From contig CAJURN010000009.1 of assembly GCA_910589055.1 (NCBI GenBank), forward strand, positions 34,145 through 98,144: a stretch of 64,000 bases of DNA, given 5' to 3'. The notes below the pieces were generated by a model, which saw nothing but the letters and a program-made list of their open reading frames with translations, was not told where the DNA came from and searched no databases. Below are positions 17,140 through 25,110 of the stretch, in pieces (the first letter of the stretch is position 1; each line of letters begins with the position of its first letter). This DNA comes from an uncultured Muribaculaceae bacterium. GTDB taxonomy: Bacteria; Bacteroidota; Bacteroidia; Bacteroidales; Muribaculaceae. Both the position numbers and the translations under genes were made by a program.

Positions 17140-17289
17140 TGCTGTATGAGTTCTTTTATTATTGTTATTCTTATCCCCAACACTTTTAAGAAAAATATAG
17201 TTTTGGGAAATAATGTTAAAAACAAAGTTTATCGCCGTCTAAATTACAAAATATAATTCAGATATAGAAAAAATTCGAGCTTTCTTTCA

Positions 17290-17297
17290 TATATTTG
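17290..17297 (+). promoter_or_regulatory. -7 box before the small membrane protein gene
   Basis: TATATTTG, 23 nt before the ATG. A rare AGGAG-like ribosome site (TAGGAGCA) lies directly before the ATG at 17321. Confidence 0.5.
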
Positions 17298-17320
17298 CAC
17301 TGCAAAAGCGCATAGGAGCA

Positions 17321-17539
17321 ATGGAAACTATCATTCTATCTATTATCATCCTGCTGATATGTGTGGTGTTGCTTGGTGTGAAAGTGCTCTTTATCAAGGG
17401 AGCCAAGTTCCCATCGGGTCACGTCCATTCCTCCGCCCCTCTGCGTGCGCGCGGTATTTCATGTGCTTCCGGCCATGAATCCGCAAAATTATCACACCGT
17501 GAAAACAATAATAAAAAAATAAACCCAAAAAACTTCTAA
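17321..17539 (+). CDS. Small single-pass membrane protein
   Basis: A 72-residue protein with one N-terminal membrane helix (TIILSIIILLICVVLLGVKV) and a short polar tail containing FPSGHVHSSAPLRARGISCA. I recall similar small proteins with a FPxxHVxxxxxLRxxGIxC signature in Bacteroidales; their function is unknown. The clear promoter, ribosome site and position 17 nt before an OmpH-like lipoprotein gene support that it is real and cotranscribed with it. Confidence 0.7.
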   Translation: METIILSIIILLICVVLLGVKVLFIKGAKFPSGHVHSSAPLRARGISCASGHESAKLSHRENNNKKINPKNF

Positions 17540-17556
17540 CAAAACATTCCGGCTAA

Positions 17557-18162
17557 ATGAATAAATTATCTTTCACAGCCAAGACTCTTCTTGCCGCCAT
17601 GGCTATCGCATCGGCAAGCTGCAACAGTGCGTCTGACAAACAACCGGCAGCAAATGCCGAAGGCTCCGCAGTGGCTGAACCCGTCGCTACAACTCCCTCC
17701 ACCAACATACGCTACATTGATTATGATTCACTCCTGAGCGCCTACACCCTGGCACAGGAAATCGCACAGTCGAGCCAGAAGCTCATGGTGCAGTATCAGC
17801 AGCAGGAGCGTCAGAAACAGTCCGAGCTCGAAAACCTCGGTTCTGAAATCGAACGCAAGCGTCAGAACAACGTTTACCTCTCGGAAGCATCCTTCCAGTC
17901 CGACGTTGAAAACTTCAACAAGAAGCAGAACGACGCAGCCCGCTATCTGTCGACACAGCAGAACAAGATTCAGAACGAAATCGCAATCCAGCAGCGTCGT
18001 CTCACCGACTCAATCACCAACTTCGTGAACATCTACAATGCAACCCACGGCTATGATGCAATCCTCTTCCGTGAATCCGGCGTTTACTTCAACCCGGCTC
18101 TCAACATCACCGAGGAAATCATCGAAGGCCTCAACGCCCGCTACACCCCCGCAGCAAAATAA
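17557..18162 (+). CDS. OmpH/Skp-like lipoprotein
   Basis: A 201-residue protein with a lipoprotein signal peptide (LLAAMAIASAS before Cys22) and an Ala/Pro-rich linker. A long Gln/Glu/Lys-rich coiled-coil (about 65-150) then fits the OmpH/Skp fold: IRYIDYDSLL at the start and YDAILFRESGVYFNPALNIT at the end. Skp-type proteins are trimeric periplasmic chaperones for outer-membrane proteins. This one is membrane anchored, as often in Bacteroidetes. A strong terminator follows. Confidence 0.88.
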   Translation: MNKLSFTAKTLLAAMAIASASCNSASDKQPAANAEGSAVAEPVATTPSTNIRYIDYDSLLSAYTLAQEIAQSSQKLMVQYQQQERQKQSELENLGSEIERKRQNNVYLSEASFQSDVENFNKKQNDAARYLSTQQNKIQNEIAIQQRRLTDSITNFVNIYNATHGYDAILFRESGVYFNPALNITEEIIEGLNARYTPAAK

Positions 18163-18189
18163 GATTTCACATCTTCCCCATCATACATC

Positions 18190-18220
18190 AAGCCGCCCTT
18201 CAAGGGCGGCTTATTTTTTC
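18190..18220 (+). terminator. Terminator of the OmpH-like gene
   Basis: AAGCCGCCC and GGGCGGCTT arms around a short TTCAA loop, then ATTTTTTC. Confidence 0.88.
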
Positions 18221-18252
18221 ATCTTTATCCAACAAATAGCAGGGGTAGGCAC

Positions 18253-18283
18253 AAAAAAAAAGACACGTCATCGCGACGTGTCT
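18253..18283 (-). terminator. Terminator of the two-component operon
   Basis: Minus-strand AGACACGTC/GACGTGTCT stem (18261-18269 with 18275-18283) around 5 nt, followed by a T9 run (A9 on the plus strand at 18253-18261). Confidence 0.86.
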
Positions 18284-18357
18284 ATATAATCTAATGAAAA
18301 ATTACTTTTAGCTTGCTGAATGTTTATGTGTCTATGATTGTGAGAGGATATGCTTAT

Positions 18358-18377
18358 AAGGTTATAATCGTCGGTTG
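18358..18377. repeat. 20-mer repeat, copy 1 (3' side of the two-component operon)
   Basis: AAGGTTATAATCGTCGGTTG on the plus strand. The other copy at 20873-20893 differs only by one extra A. This copy lies in the 3' UTR of the kinase mRNA. A minus-strand TACATTTG box at 18384-18391 could also start a separate RNA of about 125 nt ending at the terminator 18253. Confidence 0.7.
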
Positions 18378-18454
18378 ACTTTGCAAATGTATTAACGCAA
18401 TATCACATAAGCGACACGCGCGCGTTACAATACAGTTACACTACCTCTGCTTAA

Positions 18455-19942
18455 TCATTTTTTCCCGTAAATGGGAAGCGTAAACACAAATTCAAGACCT
18501 GTTGAGCCATCAACGCGATTGCGAACTTCAATCGTGCCTCCGTGAGCCAGAATCGTATTCTGAACAATCGGAAGGCCAAGACCTGTACCCCCCGCCTTGC
18601 GGGAGCGGCCGGAGTCGATACGATAGAAGCGGTCGAACAAATGAGGAATATGCTCCTCGCCTACTCCGACTCCGTTGTCGCGGAATGAGAAGTGATAGAA
18701 TTTCTCGTCCTGACGCAACATGACAAACTCGCACATCGTGCCCTTTGAATATGCGGCCGCATTTTTGGCAAGATTCAGAAGCATACCCATGAGGAGGTTG
18801 TAATTGCCATTGACAACGCAATCCATCGGTACATCAAAATCGAAGGTCATGGCTCCGAGAACCTTGCTTTCCTCAAGGTCGCTTGCAAGGGTATATACGA
18901 GGTCGTGATAATTAAGCTCTTCAGTATTGATAAGCTCACCGCCTTCTTCAAGACGCGTGATGGCCGAAACATCGCTGATAAGATTGACAAGACGGTTGAC
19001 ATGCTCCTGCGCCTTGGTAAGGAAGTGCATCTCCGACGACTTGTCCATATCGGGATTCTGCAGTATCGTGTCGATATAACCCTTGATCACACCAATCGGC
19101 GTGCGCAACTCATGGTTGATATTATTGGTGAGCTGACGCTTCGACTTGGCTTTTTCCTCGATAGCATGGATGGCAACTGAATGTTCGCGCTCGATGCGCT
19201 GGAGTGCTCGCGCGCGTTCATTATATAAGAATACAATCTGACGCGAGATATCGCCAAGCTCATCATGCGGATAATCCATCGGCGGGATAAAGTTCGGATT
19301 CGTTACGGCCTGCTCTGCCACAGCACGGAGAATCTTGATGTTTCGTCCGAAATAGCGTGTGGAGAAATATGCCAGAATAGTCATGACGAGAGCCACGATA
19401 AACATCATCCAAAAGAATTTAGATGAAGGCACAAGCTCGGAATCCACCGTAGCACCGAAAGGAACTATCGTATAGACAACGAGCCTGCCATCTTTCGACG
19501 ACTTACTCAGATAGAAAAAGTTGTCCTTGCTTCTCTTTTCGTTTATCGTCAGACCTTTATCTTCGGAAGGATTGTTGATACCGGGATTGCTTGTAAAACC
19601 TGTACCAAGAGCAGCTTCCTCAGGTGTAAGCTCAATCGGCTCTCCCACGCAATGCTCAAGCCGCCCGTCGAGATACACCGACACCCGCAGCGACTCATAC
19701 AGGGGACTGTCGTTGAAGTAGCGGGTCACAAACTTGATAAAGGGCATCGGGTTGAGGTTGGTATTGTAAGCCTCGATGATGCGGTCGTTGACAAGCGAGA
19801 GCTGTTCCCTGAGCTGGGCAGACTTATATTGCTTTACGTTATTATATTGCCACAATGCCATCCCCACAACCATAAGCCACAGGGCGGCCACCAGCGGTAT
19901 AAATAACTGCCACTGATAACTAATACGCTTCCTTAAAGCCAT
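18455..19942 (-). CDS. Sensor histidine kinase
   Basis: A 495-residue two-pass membrane kinase. Membrane segments lie at about 12-32 and 176-194 and enclose a periplasmic sensor of about 140 residues with no recognised family. A HAMP-like stretch follows, then the HisKA box with phosphoacceptor His277 (NINHELRTP). The ATPase domain has its N box (LAKNAAAY), DNGVGVG and GGTGLGLPIV. It overlaps its response regulator by 23 nt, so they form one operon with coupled translation. The signal is unknown. The 3' UTR ends at the terminator at 18253. Confidence 0.93.
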   Translation of the reverse strand: MALRKRISYQWQLFIPLVAALWLMVVGMALWQYNNVKQYKSAQLREQLSLVNDRIIEAYNTNLNPMPFIKFVTRYFNDSPLYESLRVSVYLDGRLEHCVGEPIELTPEEAALGTGFTSNPGINNPSEDKGLTINEKRSKDNFFYLSKSSKDGRLVVYTIVPFGATVDSELVPSSKFFWMMFIVALVMTILAYFSTRYFGRNIKILRAVAEQAVTNPNFIPPMDYPHDELGDISRQIVFLYNERARALQRIEREHSVAIHAIEEKAKSKRQLTNNINHELRTPIGVIKGYIDTILQNPDMDKSSEMHFLTKAQEHVNRLVNLISDVSAITRLEEGGELINTEELNYHDLVYTLASDLEESKVLGAMTFDFDVPMDCVVNGNYNLLMGMLLNLAKNAAAYSKGTMCEFVMLRQDEKFYHFSFRDNGVGVGEEHIPHLFDRFYRIDSGRSRKAGGTGLGLPIVQNTILAHGGTIEVRNRVDGSTGLEFVFTLPIYGKK

Positions 19943-20645
19943 AACCGAAGCCCTGACGGGTGACTATATTGATTCCATATTCACCCAGCTTCTTGCGGAG
20001 GCGTGTGATATTTGTGTCGATAGTGCGGTCAGAAACCACAACATCATCGCCCCATACGTGCTGTATGATTTCACCACGGGAATAGATACGGTTACGGTGG
20101 GTAAGGAAAAAGAGAATCAGGTCAAACTCGGTACGTGTGAGCTGGATATCCTGGTTGTCGAGATAGCAGATTTTATCGTTGCGGTCGATTCTCAGAGTCT
20201 TGAAAACAATGTCGGACTCAAGATTGGCCTGCTGCTCAAGCTGCTCAAGAGCAGCCGATTTTTTTGCTGTGGCTCCCGCACGACGCAATACGGCACGCAC
20301 GCGGGCAAGTACTTCCCCGATAACGAAAGGCTTTGTAACGTAATCGTCGCCTCCGATATTGAGGCCCATCACGATACAATCTTCATCGGAAAGAGCCGAG
20401 CAGAACAGAATCGGAGTATTCTCCGTTTCCGTGACATTACGAACTCGCTTGGCAAAGTCGAAACCGCTCAGGCGGTCAATCATTATATCAACCATGAACA
20501 AGGAGAAAGTCCCTAAATCATCACGGTCGAGAGCTTCTTCAGCGCTTAGGGCATAGTCTACTTCATAGCCTTCTTTTTCAAGATTGAATTTTAATATCTC
20601 GCATAACGATTCTTCATCGTCAATCACCAATATTCTGGTTCTCAT
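19920..20645 (-). CDS. OmpR-family response regulator
   Basis: A 241-residue protein. The receiver (1-120) has an acidic pocket at Asp9-Asp10-Glu11, phosphoacceptor Asp53 (LFMVDIMIDRL) and Lys105 (VTKPF). The C-terminal winged helix (about 145-238) has QLTRTEFDLILFFLTHRNR, VWGDDVVVSDRTIDTNITRLRKKLG (quoted by its ends) and GFGYGFK. It is activated by the kinase encoded directly downstream. The receiver-effector linker is Gln/Ala-rich and rather long. No TAnnTTTG box was found right upstream. Confidence 0.93.
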   Translation of the reverse strand: MRTRILVIDDEESLCEILKFNLEKEGYEVDYALSAEEALDRDDLGTFSLFMVDIMIDRLSGFDFAKRVRNVTETENTPILFCSALSDEDCIVMGLNIGGDDYVTKPFVIGEVLARVRAVLRRAGATAKKSAALEQLEQQANLESDIVFKTLRIDRNDKICYLDNQDIQLTRTEFDLILFFLTHRNRIYSRGEIIQHVWGDDVVVSDRTIDTNITRLRKKLGEYGINIVTRQGFGYGFKEAY

Positions 20646-20849
20646 TGTTTTATTTATCCTTACGGGACGTTTTAATACAACATGTCAGGCACGCGGCCCC
20701 CGCAGCCGATTCGCGCCATCAGTTTTACAGCCACTAAATTACAAAAAAATACCCGAATAGATATGTTAACGATAGTTAAACGCACTATACACAGTGAACC
20801 ATTCCCCACCGAGCTATGTTTCTATTACATAATTACTATATTTGCACTG

Positions 20850-20917
20850 TGTTTTTTCATGGTAATAGATTTAAGGTTAATAATCGTCGGTTGTCGGGAG
20901 ACAACCGATTGTTTTTA
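20850..20917 (+). ncRNA. Candidate small RNA divergent from the response regulator gene
   Basis: A TATATTTG box at 20837-20844 is followed about 45 nt later by a good terminator: TCGGTTGTC/GACAACCGA (20887-20895 with 20900-20908), then ATTGTTTTTAT. No open frame lies between. The predicted RNA of about 70 nt contains the second copy of the 20-mer (20873-20893). It could therefore pair with the 3' UTR of the two-component mRNA. The -33 element is poor, so confidence is limited. The rest of the 20646-21080 gap shows no gene. Confidence 0.42.
20873..20893. repeat. 20-mer repeat, copy 2 (5' side of the two-component operon)
   Basis: Same sequence as 18358-18377 with one extra A after GGTTA. It runs into the terminator stem of the candidate sRNA. 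Confidence 0.7.
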
Positions 20918-21030
20918 TATTAACGTATTGAAACACAGGTAGTTACTCTCGACATATCATCAAAAACAGTAAAATTTGAGTAATTGCATACATGCTCTGC
21001 ACGGTTTCTGATGCAGTTTGTGTCGGATTC

Positions 21031-21060
21031 GCTTACACTATGCTTACACTATGCTTACAC
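21031..21060. repeat. Short tandem repeat, 2.7 copies of GCTTACACTAT
   Basis: Exact 11-bp units at 21031-21041 and 21042-21052 and a partial third unit, just beyond the 3' end of the toxin-like pseudogene. Confidence 0.85.
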
Positions 21061-21080
21061 CATTTTCGTATACTTCGAGC

Positions 21081-21499
21081 TTAATAAAAAAACTGTTTCT
21101 TTTCTTTATTACTGAACAAGTCGGATTTACGACACGCATCAAGGAGTGCTGTCAAATCTTCATCGGTCAGATGACCGACGATAGTTGTTTGACCGTCTTG
21201 CATTGATTTTACCAAATCAACAATCGGACGCGTAAGCAAATTATTTGCACCGAGGAATGAATCGTAACGCAGAAAATCATAGTCACGCTTACGCAATTGA
21301 ACTGCATTATGAATTGTTCCGGTTTGGCTTGAACGATTGGATGAATACGCGAGTTTATAAAAAAGAATCCCGCGATTCTATCCTCATAGACACCGACTAT
21401 CGCGAAAAATTTGGCATGGTCGATATCCTCAAAGCTATCTGACAGCAAAATAGAGCCACGCTCTATGCCTCTTTGAATCAGCTGTACGGGCAGTTCCAT
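21081..21499 (-). pseudogene. Frameshifted partner (probable toxin) of the Panacea antitoxin
   Basis: Two reading frames join into one protein if one base is restored near 21297-21303. Frame one gives MELPVQLIQRGIERGSILL through FFFINSRIHPIV to EQFIMQFN. Frame two continues LRKRDYDFLRYDSFLGANNL to the stop at 21081. The locus is 419 nt, one short of a 139-residue gene. The start overlaps the antitoxin stop as TAATG, the coupling typical of toxin-antitoxin pairs. The family is not firmly recognised; a MazF/PemK-like barrel is only a guess. It could be true decay, a sequencing error or programmed frameshifting, though no slippery homopolymer is present. Confidence 0.65.
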
Positions 21500-22047
21500 T
21501 ACAAAAATGCGGACTGCGTTTTCTGAATGTCGGCGATATAATCAACATATGCTTCTTCATCGCCTACTTCGCGGAGAATATCCTTGACCGACATTTCGCG
21601 GTCGCGTCTTGTGCTGCTCCACGCGAGCCCGTGGGAAAACTCCGTCAATTCCGAGAAAGATTTGTCTTTACATAGATTTATAGCATAAGCAAGGCACTCC
21701 ACATCCGTTTTGGAAAGGTCGTCCATATCGGGAGCTTGCAGAGCGCGAATCATGTATCTGTTCTCGAAAGACAAACTATTTCTTAATGGCTCAATCTCAG
21801 CACTTGAAGAAAAGAAACTGTCTCCACGCAATGCTTTAAGAATGTCGTCCACACAAGAAGGAACGGGTCCAAACTGCATTGCAATATAAGTGTCGCCGGT
21901 GATGCTGCGCCCGTAGACGGAAAGGTGCCTTTGATCTGCAAAATATAAAATCTTACAAAGTTTGTGCATATCAGTCATCCCTCCTAATTCAGAAAGGGAA
22001 AACAATATGGAATTAACAGCTTTGTCGTAGTTGAACAATTTACTCAT
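21499..22047 (-). CDS. Panacea (SocA-like, DUF4065) domain antitoxin
   Basis: A 182-residue protein with the Panacea signature: KLCKILYFADQRHLSVYGRSITGD (ends cited), YIAMQFGPVPSCVDDILKAL and LSKTDVECLAYAI. Panacea domains neutralise diverse toxins, normally encoded in the same operon. The start at 22047 follows a GGTGGTGATGGC ribosome site; an earlier ATG at 22107 lies too close to the promoter box (22105-22112). The AT-rich block 22105-22160 contains two AAACATTAAA-like words that could be an autoregulatory operator. Composition differs from neighbours, which suggests transfer. Confidence 0.86.
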   Translation of the reverse strand: MSKLFNYDKAVNSILFSLSELGGMTDMHKLCKILYFADQRHLSVYGRSITGDTYIAMQFGPVPSCVDDILKALRGDSFFSSSAEIEPLRNSLSFENRYMIRALQAPDMDDLSKTDVECLAYAINLCKDKSFSELTEFSHGLAWSSTRRDREMSVKDILREVGDEEAYVDYIADIQKTQSAFL

Positions 22048-22104
22048 GCCATCACCACCAATTAATAAACTGTATAGACAAATCTTGCTATACTTTTGAT
22101 ATTG

Positions 22105-22112
22105 CAAAGTTA
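22105..22112 (-). promoter_or_regulatory. -7 box of the Panacea operon
   Basis: TAACTTTG on the minus strand, 57 nt before the start, within an AT-rich stretch; the -33 is unclear. Confidence 0.45.
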
Positions 22113-22273
22113 AACATTAAACTTTACACTATAACTATAAAACATTAAAATTATTATGTAAGTTCCTTTTAATGTGAGAAAAACTTAGAATACGAATTCA
22201 AAAAAACGGGGCATTTTTCATTCCTTTTCCTGCTTGCGCGGAATGAAACAAAGCATATTTATTACCACTCCGG

Positions 22274-22303
22274 TTTGCGTTAGAGATTAAATTGCTAACT
22301 TTG
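22274..22303 (+). promoter_or_regulatory. Promoter of the monooxygenase-like/AlkD-like operon
   Basis: TTTG at 22274-22277, 18-nt spacer, TAACTTTG at 22296-22303. Confidence 0.55.
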
Positions 22304-22363
22304 CATAACGGCTGTGTGCCGATATTAATATGTAATGTGTAATCTGACATAAAACGAAATACA

Positions 22364-22648
22364 ATGATACGTCTCAACGCTTTTTTCCGCATCAAGGAAT
22401 CTGCCGACCTCGCAAAGGTGCTTGAACTCGGCAACGAACTCGTAATCAAATCGCGCAACGACAAAGGCAACATAGCCTACGACCTGTTCCGCAGCAGCAC
22501 CGACGGTCGTGTTTTCATGTTCTGCGAAACATGGGCATCCCAGGCCGAACTCGACGAGCACGCCGCTTCGGTGCACTTCACCCAAATTGTGCCCATGCTT
22601 GAAAGCATGACTGAAAACGGGCTTAAACTTGAGCGATTTGAATTCTGA
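22364..22648 (+). CDS. Antibiotic biosynthesis monooxygenase (ABM) domain protein
   Basis: A 94-residue protein with the dimeric alpha-beta barrel of the YgiN/ABM family: LNAFFRIKESADLAKVLELG, then SRNDKGNIAYDLFRSSTD, MFCETWASQAELDEHAASVHF and the closing helix. Members act as quinol monooxygenases or small-molecule binders without metal. The actual substrate cannot be read. It is the first gene of an operon; the next ATG comes 1 nt after its stop. Confidence 0.86.
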   Translation: MIRLNAFFRIKESADLAKVLELGNELVIKSRNDKGNIAYDLFRSSTDGRVFMFCETWASQAELDEHAASVHFTQIVPMLESMTENGLKLERFEF

Positions 22649-22649
22649 T

Positions 22650-23222
22650 ATGGCTGAGGACGCAGTCACCTACAATCCTATGCAGACGGTCAAACGCCGT
22701 CTGTTTGCGATGCGCAACGGCGTCATCGCCGATGTCCTGCGCCGCAGCGGATCTCCTTTCAGAATCATTTTCGGAGTAAATCTTCCTCAGCTTGTCGACA
22801 TCGCTGCCGAAACCGGACCGTCCGAGGAGCTTGCCATAGCCTTGTGGAATAATACCACAACACGCGAAAGCTTGCTTCTGGCGCCGATGCTTTATCCAAG
22901 GGAAAATTTCGGAAAAGACACTGCCCGCACTTGGATTGCCGAAGTTCCGGCTCCAGAAGTTGCCGACATCCTGTGCCACCGACTTCTGCGCCATCAGGAC
23001 TATGCGGCGGAACTTGCCTCGGAAGTGGCTGCCGACAACTCGGCATCCGACCTCGAGCACTACACCGCCCTGCGGTTGGCGTTCAATATCATTCGCAGCA
23101 ACGCGTCTGAATGTGAAGCGATTGCGCGCACCGAGCTAAAGCGGGACTGCCCTCTGACACGCAACGTGGCCGCATCCCTGCTTGAAGAGCTGGAATTTCT
23201 CAACGGATCTTTTTCCGGGTGA
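22650..23222 (+). CDS. AlkD-like HEAT-repeat protein (DNA alkylation repair family)
   Basis: A 190-residue all-helical protein. LVDIAAETGPSEELAIALWN, ESLLLAPMLYPRENF and the helix containing TWIAEVPAPEVADILCHRLLRH follow the HEAT-repeat spacing of AlkD glycosylases (...LW...R.LA..L..P...W......W...D). AlkD excises bulky N3/N7-alkylpurines. This copy lacks the last repeats and is shorter than AlkD (about 230), so activity is uncertain. It starts 1 nt after the upstream stop. Its 3' end overlaps the convergent DMT gene by 23 bp. Confidence 0.68.
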   Translation: MAEDAVTYNPMQTVKRRLFAMRNGVIADVLRRSGSPFRIIFGVNLPQLVDIAAETGPSEELAIALWNNTTTRESLLLAPMLYPRENFGKDTARTWIAEVPAPEVADILCHRLLRHQDYAAELASEVAADNSASDLEHYTALRLAFNIIRSNASECEAIARTELKRDCPLTRNVAASLLEELEFLNGSFSG

Positions 23223-24126
23223 GGTAGTCGCCGAGCCAAAGGCCTCCGAGAATCAGCACTATTCCGAGATAGCCGACGAAGGTAACACGTTCGCCAAGCA
23301 CAATTACCGACACGACAAGCGTAACTACCGGCTGAAGATACATGTACACGTTGGCTTTCACAGCCCCGACGCGCTTCACTGTCTCAGCCCACAGGACGTA
23401 TGCCACAGTGGAGGCTCCCACTCCGAGGAAGAGAAGATTGCCCCAGACAGCCGGTTCAGTGATAATATCGAGCGGATTGACGACATTTGTCTCGAACAGG
23501 AGGAAAGGCACGGCAGTTACAAGTCCGTAGAAGAATGTCTTGCGGGAAATGAACCATACATCATATCCGGCATTGAGTTTGCGGAGAATCAACGAATACA
23601 CCGCCCAACTGAAAGCCGCCGCGAGCGACAGGAAATCGCCCAAAGGACGTATCTGAAGGTCGGTACTGCTGTTGAATACCACACAGCCGACTCCGATAAC
23701 CGCGAATACCGAACCGATCCACATTCCGGCTCCAATCTTCTCCGTGCGGTAAATCAAGCCCACGAGCAAGGCCGTAATCAGCGGCGACATCGAGGTCAGA
23801 AGCGAGACATTGGTTGTCAAGGTATATTCCAGCGCTGTATTTTCCGCGATAAAATAGATAGAACCTGCACATAATCCGCAAAGCATGAAAAGAACCTCAT
23901 CGCGTAACGAATTTGAGAAGAGCCGTGAATGGCTCATGAAAAGAATGAGGATGTAAGCGAGAATGAAGCGGCAGACATAGATTTCCGTCGGTCCCATTCC
24001 ATGTTCGAGAAGCACTTTTGACGAAACGAAAGAATAGCCCCACATGGATACGGTAATCAGGGCTCCAAGATGTCCTAAAATGCTTGAGGCGCCGGTTCGG
24101 GCGGATGTTGAAGTTTTACGTGGCAT
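23200..24126 (-). CDS. DMT superfamily (EamA) transporter
   Basis: A 308-residue membrane protein with ten hydrophobic segments and two EamA repeats: LITVSMWGYSFVSSKVLLEH in the first, and LAAAFSWAVYSLILRKL with LYLQP-type and GERVTFVGYLGIVLILGG motifs in the second. It probably exports amino acids or other metabolites. I start it at ATG 24126 because a TAATTTTG box (24150-24157, minus) sits 24 nt upstream, which excludes earlier in-frame ATGs. Its 3' end overlaps the AlkD-like gene, so the two convergent transcripts would be antisense there. Confidence 0.9.
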   Translation of the reverse strand: MPRKTSTSARTGASSILGHLGALITVSMWGYSFVSSKVLLEHGMGPTEIYVCRFILAYILILFMSHSRLFSNSLRDEVLFMLCGLCAGSIYFIAENTALEYTLTTNVSLLTSMSPLITALLVGLIYRTEKIGAGMWIGSVFAVIGVGCVVFNSSTDLQIRPLGDFLSLAAAFSWAVYSLILRKLNAGYDVWFISRKTFFYGLVTAVPFLLFETNVVNPLDIITEPAVWGNLLFLGVGASTVAYVLWAETVKRVGAVKANVYMYLQPVVTLVVSVIVLGERVTFVGYLGIVLILGGLWLGDYLTRKKIR

Positions 24127-24149
24127 GATGTCATCAATTATTGACAACA

Positions 24150-24157
24150 CAAAATTA
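24150..24157 (-). promoter_or_regulatory. -7 box of the DMT transporter gene
   Basis: TAATTTTG on the minus strand, 24 nt before ATG 24126. Confidence 0.5.
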
Positions 24158-24262
24158 GTTAAATTTTTTGTGTTCGCATAAACATCCGCCATTAAACAAA
24201 CGTATTTTATAAAACAGATAATAACATTCAACTGATTTTTCAACTAAAAAATTTACAAGAGC

Positions 24263-24967
24263 ATGAAAATCTTACGTATCTCCTGTCTCGCACTTGCGTG
24301 CGGACTCCTGTTATTAGGCGAAACAGCTTGTTCGTCGATGACAAACACAGGTAAAGGCGCCCTCATCGGTGGCGGTGGCGGCGGAGCGCTGGGCGCAGGA
24401 ATCGGTGCCCTCATCGGCGGCGGTAAAGGAGCCGGAATCGGCAGCGCAATCGGTGCGGCCGTAGGTGCCGGAGCAGGCGCACTCATCGGCAACAAGATGG
24501 ACAAGCAGCAGAAAGAACTTCAGGAACAGCTCGCCAACCAGGCAAAGGTTGAAGAAACCACCGACCAGAACGGACTGCGCGCAATCAAGGTGACATTCGA
24601 TGGTGGAATCCTCTTCCCTACCGGAAAATACACACTTAACTCGCAGGCAAAGGCCGACCTGACCCGTTTCGCAAGCTCTCTCAAGAGCAATCCCGACACA
24701 AATGTGCAGATCTACGGCTTTACCGACAATACCGGCTCATTTGCCGTGAATGAAAAACTTTCAGGCGAACGCGCCGACGCCGTCCTGAGCTATCTTGCCA
24801 ACCAGGGCGTTGCACCCACACGTCTTTCAGCCCAGGGTATCCCTATGGCCGACTATGTAGCATCCAATGATACAGCCGAAGGCCGCGCGCAGAACCGACG
24901 CGTCGAAATCTACATCACTGCCAACCAGAACATGATTCAGCAGGCCGAAGCCGGTACATTGAAATAA
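24263..24967 (+). CDS. OmpA-family lipoprotein with glycine zipper
   Basis: A 234-residue lipoprotein with its lipid Cys at 23 (LLLLGETAC). A dense Gly/Ala glycine-zipper segment (about 30-78, ending IGNKMDKQQ) probably packs in or on the outer membrane. The OmpA C-terminal domain (about 105-225) has the peptidoglycan-binding motifs NVQIYGFTDNTGS, LSGERADAV and AEGRAQNRRVEI. It should tie the outer membrane to peptidoglycan, like YiaD. It is monocistronic, with a strong terminator. Confidence 0.93.
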   Translation: MKILRISCLALACGLLLLGETACSSMTNTGKGALIGGGGGGALGAGIGALIGGGKGAGIGSAIGAAVGAGAGALIGNKMDKQQKELQEQLANQAKVEETTDQNGLRAIKVTFDGGILFPTGKYTLNSQAKADLTRFASSLKSNPDTNVQIYGFTDNTGSFAVNEKLSGERADAVLSYLANQGVAPTRLSAQGIPMADYVASNDTAEGRAQNRRVEIYITANQNMIQQAEAGTLK

Positions 24968-24990
24968 TCATCGTACCAGACAAAGACACT

Positions 24991-25028
24991 GAAGCGCACC
25001 GGGTTGATTCCGGTGCGCTTTCAATTTT
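24991..25028 (+). terminator. Terminator of the OmpA lipoprotein gene
   Basis: AAGCGCACCGG (24992-25002) pairs perfectly with CCGGTGCGCTT (25010-25020), then TCAATTTT. Confidence 0.88.
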
Positions 25029-25073
25029 CACTATTTTAACATTATCATTCCCATCAATCTGCCAAGTATCTAT

Positions 25074-25081
25074 TAATTTTG
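25074..25081 (+). promoter_or_regulatory. -7 box of the LysM/PorT operon
   Basis: TAATTTTG, 29 nt before the ATG at 25111; the -33 is not clear. Confidence 0.5.
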
Positions 25082-25110
25082 CAGTTCAACTCAATCAAGA
25101 CCTAAAACGC

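Noticed and set aside
16339..17256. A 305-codon open frame opposite pepD
   Set aside because: Antisense to the conserved dipeptidase; no domain.
21031..21060. Tandem 11-mers as a CRISPR or replication iteron array
   Set aside because: There are fewer than three units, no spacers and no nearby Cas or Rep gene.
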